Assembly (NCBI RefSeq): GCF_000002235.5
Contig: NW_022145612.1
Location: 19,978,360 to 20,042,359 of the forward strand
Origin: Strongylocentrotus purpuratus
Lineage: Eukaryota > Echinodermata > Echinoidea > Camarodonta > Strongylocentrotidae
Reading direction: 5' to 3'
Length of the DNA: 64,000 bases
Part shown: positions 55,189 to 64,000 of the stretch, one piece after another
Layout: each line of letters begins with the position of its first letter
Numbering within the stretch: the stretch's first letter is position 1
Program-made: the position numbers and the translations under genes
The notes under the pieces: model-generated
Seen by the model: the letters and a program-made list of their open reading frames with translations, nothing else
What the model was told of the DNA's origin: nothing
Databases searched by the model: none

Positions 55189-55450
55189 GCGGCTGGACAA
55201 TTCGCAAAGCCCCACTGGACACTGCGTCATGATCATGCTGTTAAGGATATCTGGTTGACTGATGATAGCTGGAAGATGGAGGGTAAAGAACCTCTATACT
55301 CCTTGGTGAGGGAAGATGAGAGGGCGGTGATGAGGAGCTACTAGGAATTGTTTTGCTATGGAATCGTTCCACCACTACGAACTTGAAATCCAAGTAGGAC
55401 AGTAGCATTCACTATTGTTTCTTTCACATCTCTTTATTTTACCCTATCCC
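55189..55450. other. No recognised feature
   Basis: Short unique-looking stretch. Confidence 0.6.
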
Positions 55451-55553
55451 CATTCTCTCTCTCTCTCTCTGTCTTTCTCTCTCCATCTTTCTTTTTTCTA
55501 GCTTTCTTTCTCCCCCTCTCTTTCTCTTGTTCTCTCCTCTCTTTCTCTCACTC

Positions 55554-55608
<55 letters not shown>

Positions 55609-55672
55609 CTTTCTCTCAGTCTCTCTATATCTGCGTCTCTGGGTCTCTCTGTCTATCTCCCTTTCTCTATTT
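55451..55672. repeat. CT-rich microsatellite with short (TA)n
   Basis: CT dinucleotide runs at 55455-55470, 55549-55593 and onward, interrupted by (AT)7 near 55594-55608. Confidence 0.9.
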
Positions 55673-56210
55673 CTCTTTAATAAAATCCCAATTACTGTAA
55701 AAAGCGGACGGGGAATTGGTAGTATGCATTTATGTATCATTTTACTTATTTTTCTTTCTCATTGGAATGAATTACGCAACTCCAGGGGATTCTTTTTCTT
55801 TTGGGGATAACAATTTGGGTACTTAAATAGTCGATGGAAATCCATATCATACGTGAGCCAAGCGAGGAGTGTGAATAACAATTGATTCTCTTTCCCCCAA
55901 GTTCACTACCTCTTCCTGGAATAACCACATTTTGATAACATTCAAAATATCGAAACGGACAAAAGCAACCAGAGCTAAGAACATTCACCTTCTCTTCTTC
56001 CAGGGCTTTTTATCATCAACCCAACAAGCAGAAAGTCAATCGTTTCTATTTCCTGCTGAAAAGTAATTTCCCTGTCGTCAATTTATTTCAATATTGACTG
56101 CTGCTTCCAACTTTTATTCATATCTTGATTCTAATAATTCCCATCGATTGTATCCATGCTAAACACAACGTGGGTACGCTGATCATCGGTTGCTAATCAA
56201 TCCACTATCC
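55673..56210. other. No recognised feature
   Basis: No repeat or domain seen. Confidence 0.6.
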
Positions 56211-56214
56211 ATCC

Positions 56215-56295
56215 CCCTTTCTTTCTCTCTCTCTCTCCTCCTCTCTCCCTCTCCTCTCTCTTTCTCTCTCTCTCTCTCTCCTTCTCCTTTTCTCT
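56215..56295. repeat. CT-rich microsatellite
   Basis: CTCTCT repeats; the Leu/Ser-rich frame is an artefact. Confidence 0.9.
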
Positions 56296-58161
56296 CTATG
56301 TCTCTTATATATTCTCCTCTCCCTCTCCGCTCTATCGATGCCAATCTCTCCTTCCTATTTTCTTTTTTCCATAGCCCTCTTTCTATTGTAAAGTTCACAT
56401 TGATATCTATAATTCAGAGTCATGTATCCTTCTGTCGTTTTTAAATGGGTTTCTGCAAAAACAGTCTTGCCCTGCATTGTTTTTCAAAAATAAATCAACA
56501 AATAAAACGGAGAGTAAATCATTTTCAAAGTACACTGTTCGTAACTGTTCTATGACCCATACATAGTCATTGTCAATAGGTTCCATTACTGATGTTTTGT
56601 TTTCTTATGCTACCTGTACTGTATAAGCTTTTAAAATGGCCAGTCTTCTTCGCCCCTGCTATGACGAGCTTCGATCAGTCATTGCAATTAAGTTTCCTAA
56701 TTCCTTTTTTTCCAAAGAATAGTTGGAGCTACTTTTCTTCGAAACCAAAAAAGTGATGTCACTCAAGGTGAACTTTGAAAAAATAGGAATATAGTGCATT
56801 GGCTTAGCTGCCTGTATATAATGTTGCAGAGATTCTATCCGGCCTATATTGCTTCACCTTATGGTCAACTTTTGGATAACAATATTAAGTTATAAAATCA
56901 AGAATCCTTGAAATGTACTAATGTAGCACGTAAACAAATTCAAAGGCATGTTTAAATCACGGGGTATGAACTTAATTATTTTCACATGCCATTAAAATAG
57001 AAACATTTTAGAAACAGTACAAAAAAAGAAAACGTGAAAGTATAGGGCATTCCTGAATGTTATGAACTGTAATCTAAATCTGACGAACCATTTCTTACTA
57101 GCTGGTATTTGGGATTTTCCCAAAAAAAATTGAACAAGGAATAAAAATACCCCCCAAATATCCACTTTATCAATTGTTAAAGTGGATAACATTTTTAGAG
57201 TCTTATCTTGTGGTGCAATCAACAGCATTTTCAGTAAGGCTACGACTGGGTGTTACCAATATCCTTCAAGCAAAAACAAAAAAGGTAAACTATCATGGAA
57301 GGGTATTTTGAGCAAAGCAATCATCACGTGGCAGCATGATCAAAGATGTTATATAATATATTTTGTAATTCTTGAAAATCTTTGGACCTATAGTTTGCGT
57401 TTTTCGTCTGTATGAAAATGTTATTTCTGTCTCGGTTATTGCTGTCAATTCATAATACTGATTCTGTACGATACTTCCTTTTTGTAAATACCATACAACA
57501 ATCAAGGGCATTATTCACAGAGATGTTTACAAATATGTTTTTCATTATATCATCACATATTTCTAGTCATGATTCTTCATTTGTTAATTAAATATTTGAC
57601 CCAGTTATTTTCAATTTTCAAATTGTTTGATTTTTATTTAGAGGGGTGGTAGCAGAGTTTATTCCGCTAGAACCAACCCACAATATACATATTATACATG
57701 CAAATCCGTAACATCTCTTAGTGTGTGAGAAGTCAATTTACCCTGTGATGACCCCCACCCCCCCCCCCCCCTCATAAACCGAATACTTCAAGAAAATGAA
57801 TTATGGGCCTATTTTGATTACACGTTGGGTTTATTTTTCGGCCAATCAAAAACAATAGCCCCTTTAGCCGTTTCCCCTCAAAAACAAAAAACGACCTAGA
57901 CCTACATGGTGTATGCGTTCTGCATGAAAGTGAACTTGTTTGTTAGATTTTGGCACGAGCGAGGTAGAGTCCGGGGAGTTTTGGCGGATGTTAACACAAG
58001 ATCCAGGTACCAATGTTGAAACCGCAAACTATTATCTGGTTATCAGTTATGACATTGGTTTTTTCGATCGTCGAATAAAAACCATAAACATCACTTGTTT
58101 GTTCAGGCACTTAGAAGCGACAATGTAGATGCGCATAATATCATAGCTGCACCCCCCCCCC
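56296..58161. other. No recognised feature
   Basis: Poly(C) near 57757-57772 and 58150-58160. No gene or TE motif recognised; open frames are below 80 codons. Confidence 0.55.
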
Positions 58162-58163
58162 TA

Positions 58164-58329
58164 GTCTGCAAGCACAGCCCTTATTTGACACTTTATCAAA
58201 AAATCATTGTGCCTTGAGAGAAGCCTAGCCCAGCTACCAACTGGTTATGTCACCTACAGTACATGGCCTATGGTAGTCTTATAGAGCAGACTCACTTTTA
58301 CGACTGACCAGGGTTTGTGCTTGCAGACT
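58164..58329. mobile_element. TA-flanked MITE with GTCTGCAAGCACA ends
   Basis: TA then GTCTGCAAGCACAGCCCT on the left; TGTGCTTGCAGAC then TA on the right. The inverted ends match over about 18 bp with one short gap. Both sides abut poly(C) tracts. Confidence 0.7.
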
Positions 58330-58442
58330 ACCCCCCCCCCCCCACCCCGCCCTCCAAGAAAAAGAAAAGAAGTTTAGGGTTTATATACAAATACATATAG
58401 ACCGTCTCTCTCTCCCCCCTCCCCCCCCCCCCCCCCTCTCTC

Positions 58443-58477
<35 letters not shown>

Positions 58478-58480
58478 ATG
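58330..58480. repeat. Poly(C) and CT-rich tract
   Basis: C-runs at 58330-58343 and 58420-58435, then CT repeats to about 58478. Confidence 0.9.
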
Positions 58481-58805
58481 GTCTAGTTAGGTTTAACGCG
58501 TTAGGGAAAACTTAGAACCTCGGTCTAATTAGACTCGAAGTTAGATAGAGCTTCAAAACGTGCGTCGGTTTAATTTTGTAGTAAATATAGGGTACTGACT
58601 TTCTAGCACTCATGATTGCGTCCACATTCCACAACGCTGACATAGAAAAAACATTTAAAGATTGTTGTTTTCCTTTTCATGGACGTCGGAGAATCGTATT
58701 TGAAAAGAAATAGATCCCTATAGCATCACTTCCACTTAACCACTTGACCGCCATCAGTATAGATTTTAGACCAAGCGTATACAGATCTTGTTTCTTGGCA
58801 AGTAA

Positions 58806-59627
58806 GAGTTCGATACACCCGGACACCTTTGAGAATTCTCTCCCTAAGCCTGAACTTCCTCACCACAAACAAGTTGGGGGCGTCCCTGCATAACCGTGTT
58901 ACACGATGTGTTGACAGGTATTAACGATGGTGGGTAGGGTGGATACAAGATATCGCTTTAAAGCCCCACTTCACTACTTATAACTACTTGCGCCCTCTAT
59001 ATAGCGAACAATACCTAATCGGTGACCACTGGTCCCCCAGGGTCTCCCTTTTTCTTATGTTAATTGAGAGCTGATTTGATGAGATAACCACCTGTCAGAG
59101 ACCATGGAGGGAGGTTTGATCCCTCCTGGCCAAACTAGTGCAGATTGGCTTTAAAATAAAAAGATTCTTTGACTTATTTTCTTCCACACATTATTTTGTA
59201 GTCCAACTTTCTCCGATGTCTCTGTTACGTTTTAAACAATAACAACAACATCATGAACAACAACATTATGTCCAAAAGAATTAGTTTCTTTGTAGGGCTG
59301 ATATTGAGGTAAAGAGGATACTCATCCCTGTGATTTCCAGAAATCCTAAGCTAAACTCTCTCTCCGCAAACAATAACAACGCAATTAAGAAACGTCCTAA
59401 CAAATTAAGTTTCTTGGTTGGGAAATTCAAGTCATGTATTGAGATTAACAGAGTTCGATACACCTGAACTCCCCTGAGGATACTACTCCCCTTCTTTTCC
59501 AGAAGTCCTAAGCCTAAACTTTCTCCCTGCAAAACAATTGGGGCGTCCATGCACGACCTGTCTGGTGGTTTGACTGACGGGTAATCACGTGCGTGATGGT
59601 GGTGGGGTGGGGCGAGGTGGATGATAA
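58806..59627 (+). repeat. Diverged direct repeats (58806-58945 and 59451-59627; partial at 59310-59380)
   Basis: GAGTTCGATACACC, CCTAAGCCT plus AACTT, and GGGGCGTCC plus TGCA occur in order in both long copies, each ending in a GATGGTGGG/GGGTGG-rich segment. A third partial copy shares GAGGATACT and CCTAAGCTAAACTCTCTC. The TTAA MITE at 58962-59150 lies between copies. Confidence 0.65.
58962..59150 (+). mobile_element. TTAA-flanked MITE, second copy
   Basis: TTAA at 58958-58961 and 59151-59154 flanks AGCCCCACTTCACTACTTAT and, inverted, AGCCAATCTGCACTAG. The 189-bp body is the reverse complement of 20646-20832 (GCGCCCTCTATATAGCGAAC, TCGGTGACCACTGGTC, TTTTTCTTATGTTAA, TGAGATAACCACCTGTC). Confidence 0.85.
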
Positions 59628-60668
59628 AATTATATTTTAAAAGTTAGTGTCACGTCGATTACGAACGATGTCCTCCTTGCATAATCATTTTCAATCAAGC
59701 CTAAAAGATAACCGTCATTTTTCTGTGATTTGTATTTCTTCATCAATGTTTTCTTTTAAAAAAAAAGCTTCCTGCATGGAAAAGGAAAACAGATGTTCAA
59801 AAGTAAAGGGGATTCTTAGAGGGCTACAACGAAACTCTGAAGGCTAAATTTATTCCGGGTCCCCTGCAGTGATCACCTGAATTTTGCAACTTGTATTAAG
59901 CCTAGATACTGTTAATCTACTACACTATCAGAAGATATACCAATATTCTCATTTGTGGTGTAGAATACACCACAATATCTGACTTACGCACGTTACTGTG
60001 CAACATCTTTCTTCCTCTTCTTCTTTGTGTGGTTTTAATTGGCTATTAGCGAGAATCGATTGTTTTCACCCCCATTATTGATTCTTGTTCCACTTTATGT
60101 GAGTCCAAAAAGGTAGATTGTTAAGACCTGAACATTTTAAAAAAATTCTCTACAAATGAAATTGTGCCGACAACAACAAAAGAGCATCAAACTCAAAATC
60201 AAAACCAAACCAAGCAAAACAATTTCAAGAAAAACCACCTGCAAATAAGCAAGCAAACAGACAAACATGGAGGTTGAGCGAGGTGAAAGCGTCAGGGTTG
60301 CTTGCTTTTGACTTGCTTTTGTCACGCCTGTGGTTTACGTGACGTAGGTTTACAAGAGTTGTTCACTCATGCGCAACGGTTCTGCATGTACATCTTCGCT
60401 CTTGAATAGCGGCCAACAAAACAGTTCCAGAAACATCAGTGAAAGTGATTATTTAACGGTTTACAAGTTCTATTGTGTGATATCTAACAACACATTTCTG
60501 ATACCCCTAGATCCAGCTGACCTTCTCTGTACTTCCCTAAATCCTGTTTCAATTAAAATCCTTCTCTTTCTCTTTTTTCTTCTCTTCAGGGTTTGATAAC
60601 TCTTTCTCTGTTGCCTACAATAATCTCATATTATCCAGAAACACACTTTTATTTCCTTAAAGAGAAGG
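59628..60668. other. No recognised feature
   Basis: Unique-looking sequence. A run of CAAAC/AAACA words near 60205-60265. No gene supported. Confidence 0.55.
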
Positions 60669-60966
60669 TTGAGTTCTGGGAAGAGGTGACCAATAATTTG
60701 TGAGCGTTATTATTGTTATTATGCAAGTGTGGAAGAACATCGGATAAATAATGTTCCCTGAAAAGCATGGCCCTGGTGTAACAGCATAACAATCGTGTAG
60801 TCCCATATACATCTTTCTGTGAAAAGTGCTTGTAACTTTACATAATTACATAGACTGGGCCAAAATTCCAGAACCTTGCACTACTGATAATGCTAGATGA
60901 TCAAACTTTTCTGATCAATGCCACGCCGTTTCTTTCACAATGCAATCTCATGACCAGAAAACTTTA
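60669..60966 (-). mobile_element. TTGAGTTCTGG MITE, second copy (inverted)
   Basis: Reverse-complement match to 33301-33670, with TTGAGTTCTGGGAAGAGGTG at the left and CATGACCAGAAAACTTTAA at the right. It contains GTAGTCCCATATACATCTTT and GAACATCGGATAAATAATGT, and carries several small deletions. Confidence 0.7.
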
Positions 60967-61059
60967 ACCTCCTACTTTTCACAATTATTCCGTGTCATGC
61001 AATTTTACTCATTGATAGCAGGTACTTGCATAATTTATGCAATATCGATTTTTTTTTTT

Positions 61060-61252
61060 TGATTTTTTTTTATAAAGACATGTAATATGTATTTTAATTA
61101 TATCAATAAACATTATTTCGTTTACATTTTACAAGGTCTATTTCAATTTGTATCAATATTTTATATTAATTTCTGTGAAGCATTTACAATAGAGTCTGCC
61201 TGTGAACTGTCAGTCATGTCTCAATTCTAAAACTGAATTGAATTGAATTGAA
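61060..61252 (+). mobile_element. Possible LINE 3' tail (TTGAA)n
   Basis: AT-rich DNA ending in ACTGAATTGAATTGAATTGA, similar to the tail at 32255-32275. No coding part. Confidence 0.3.
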
Positions 61253-64000
61253 ATGGAATACTAGGTAAAACCTGGAGAAACTGTTCCGCATCTCAACTCC
61301 ATACATTTTAAACCTAAGGGTTCCATGGAGGGAATACTTTGTTAGCAGATCGACCTTATGACAATATTCAATACTGAGCGACAGTTCTAATAAACTGCTT
61401 ATATCGTCTCCTTCCGGAACAAAAGAACTGTTGGAAACCAAGCTCAATTAAACGTTAGGAAGAATTGCTGACAAAAACGCTGTTAAGATGTCCACTGGCT
61501 AGTTTTATTGATGAATTGATTATTGACTTTAATTTTGTTAACGCTGACTGACCTGGATTTTTGGAAGAGTTTTTACTTTAAGCTGTGACCCTGGAAGAGC
61601 TTAGTAACCTTAAGAAATCATCAGTTATGTAAATAATATTTGCTTTGGAAATAATTATTGTTCGTCATCATTTGACCGACATATTATGTAGGGGTTAATG
61701 AAGTTGCTTTTAGCTTCGAGGCACAATAATATATTTTGCATGGATTCTTTTCTTTGGAAGCAGTACTATAAAAAAAAATCTGACCTGAAGAAAACAAAAA
61801 AAAAATAACTAGGAATGGATTATGGTGTTTTGATGAGAATAACAACAACAAAGGAAAGATTTTTTTTGTATGTTTTTGTTGATAATGAACTATTTTCTCT
61901 TGTTTATGCATTTGTTATTTCAAATTGAATGTTATGTTGGAGTTAAACAAATATTTTTGTTTAATGTCTTAAATTCTGTTTCAGGATCCCTGAATGGGTT
62001 GTGAAGAGACGTAATATTCTCGCATACTCAAATTGGTATTCAGGTTGAAAAACAAAAATGGCCATCATGTCGTTTGTTGAATAGCATAAGCCCCATCATT
62101 GCAATTAAGCAGTAGAAGATATTTGATATTGCCCCCCCCCCGATAAATATGAATCGAGCAATCATTTTTTTCAAATGTTAAGGTAAGGTCCTCCCTCCCC
62201 TCAAGGAGATACGTTAAATAATTATTTGAAGTTTATTTGTCCCCCAGTTACACCGAAAACATGATTATGTTTTGTATACGAGTTAATAAGTAGGTTACAA
62301 ATAAAAATACGCAAAAGCAAAACAAAAACTACCGATGATGATATAAGAAATATATGTTTATCCCTTTTCCCCTTCCCTTTTAGCTGTGATCTTATTGTAC
62401 TGACCATTTATTTAATAAGCAGGGAAACCTTAATGCTCAGATCGTTTGTCCATCATTATCATTTTGTCTCTCTCTTATTTTTAGACCTCCCCGACAAGGC
62501 ATTTTTTAAAATCATCGCTCAATCCTTTTAAACAAGGATATCAATCCCCAAGCGTATCCATCATTTTCATCCTCCCTCCATCTATGTTTCAAAACAACAC
62601 AATCTCGATAAAGTACGTGTCTGATGGTCCGTTTAGACTATAAGAGTATATTTATACAAGAGTCATGTAAATAGTCGGTGTATAAACATCATCATAGAGC
62701 GAAATGAGTTTGCAGACTAGAAAAACAACATTTTATTAATAAAATTGTATTGAAGAGGCCAGTTGACAAAACTACTAGCCAATCAGTCAAGCATTAGAGT
62801 GAGATCACGAAAACCCAGCCCCTCCCCCCCCCCCCCCCGTTATGATGTTGAGACCTGATGCTTTATCGACTTTTCGTTTGAAACGATGTTTAAACTTGCG
62901 CTTCTAGATCTACGATATTCAGACTTAACAAGAATATATAACCACTCATCATAATAGCTATACGATTGTCATTTATCCACACGATGAATTTAGTGTCCCT
63001 TTATGGACACTAGATGAATTTAGGTAGGCTGAGCGAGAGGTATAAATTCCCGGAAGGTGATCGTTACCTTGCGGATAATGATCATCGGAAAGTGAGTACC
63101 TGGGAATCGAAATTCGAGTGGGGCGGTAGCATAAATCGATGGCGATCTGTCAAATAAACAGGTCCATTTCCAGGGAATACTTTTTTATTTTTTTGTTCCA
63201 TCAACCCGAATTCCTATTTTTAAATCGTGGCATCGATTGCTAGTCTGTCTTCGCTTCGTTCAATCCTTTATGGAGCACATTGTTTTGAGTTCAGCTACGC
63301 CATGGCGCTTACAAGATAGCCGACATGCAGAGTATAGTGCCTGGATACAAGACTATTATACAAGACTGTATTGGCATAGAACTTCCCCAAATGTGGGTCC
63401 ATTTGCTGTTTGTGATTTTCAAATATAGAATACAATGTTGACTTGCATCTTTAATTAAAGTGTGTTATATCATTCAAACCACGCAATTAACCACCATTAC
63501 TGTATTAGCGTTTAAAATTAAATGCCCAGAATCTACGTGTTATATCATTAAAAAAGTACAAGCTAATTGCCAGGGATAGGACACTTTGGAAGTTATCAAC
63601 GCCCTAGCTGTTTTGAATCACTAAATTAGACAAGCTATAAAAACATTATTGTTTGAATGAGTGAGGGTGGTATCTGTAACACAATGCAAGAACCAACCAA
63701 TGGTGTGAATGCACTTTCTAGCATCCGCCAATCCCTGCCCACATAACTGTTATCAAAGTTATTTCAGGATTGGGTTTGTTTGCAATTTTTGTAAATAATA
63801 TGTGAGTAGAAGGTCGTTGATGAGTTGAAACTAAGTACGATTATACGTATATATAATTATGATTGATGCATCTGAATTCAAGTTCTCGGCTAAATTTTGT
63901 CCCCTCTCAATAAAATATGTATTGTCACTGTATTGACTAAATTTTGATTCTGAAGTCAGCACATTTTCATGGATATAGGGATAAAAAACTATTCAGGCTA
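61253..64000. other. Nearly featureless tail of the window
   Basis: AT-rich; poly(C) at 62133-62142 and 62823-62838. Frames of 61-78 codons show no domain, and I see no TIR or SINE core. Confidence 0.55.

Overview
This window looks like intergenic or intronic DNA from a marine invertebrate deuterostome, most likely an echinoderm (sea urchin or a relative). The grounds are indirect: AT-rich sequence; very many poly(C)/poly(G), (CT)n/(GA)n, (AAT)n and (TA)n tracts; tRNA-derived SINEs ending in (ATT)n; hAT-type MITEs with CAGTGGCG ends; and a transposon protein family (LPGGFYDT... / AGHALTGCDT...) that I recall from sea urchins, hemichordates and cnidarians. I find no convincing host protein-coding exon, rRNA, functional tRNA or CRISPR. 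Nearly all open frames are short and chance-like. The window is a dense, layered bed of mobile elements.

Layout. 1-2.2 kb: the end of a hAT-like element filled by a ~105-bp tandem array, a ~155-bp direct repeat, and two MITEs, one with a 10-bp target duplication. 4.5-9.7 kb: a SINE split by a 4,967-bp DNA transposon (TTA duplication, TIRs of more than 400 bp). That transposon carries a degraded XPG-like/Academ-like gene, itself interrupted by an antisense LINE fragment and a MITE. 12.5-21.5 kb: MITEs, foldbacks, a mariner-like copy containing a TTAA-type MITE, and a ~127-bp satellite. 24-32 kb is the richest stretch: a GAGTT/ACTCG-filled TIR element, a ~0.7-kb segmental array with nested hAT and Harbinger-like insertions, a MITE inside a MITE, a CCGG-palindrome-filled Harbinger-like element, and a Harbinger-like element with a Myb/SANT exon remnant. 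33-48 kb: more MITEs, a second mariner-like copy, a ~170-bp tandem array, SINEs, a CR1/jockey-like LINE 3' end, and a hAT MITE with a perfect 8-bp duplication. 49.7-52.4 kb: a 2,689-bp TIR element made largely of palindromic CCACACTGTGG-type repeats, including a 125-bp satellite and a nested 607-bp MITE. 53-61 kb: foldbacks, nested MITEs and microsatellites. 61-64 kb is nearly featureless.

The most unusual theme is three elements with unrelated ends (23,981-24,807; 29,834-30,563; 49,730-52,418) whose bodies are not decayed genes but short palindromic motifs repeated at high density, each with its own motif. They may represent a recurring but little-described architecture: terminal inverted repeats enclosing a palindromic minisatellite core. 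All boundaries come from reading by eye; no alignment or database search was run.
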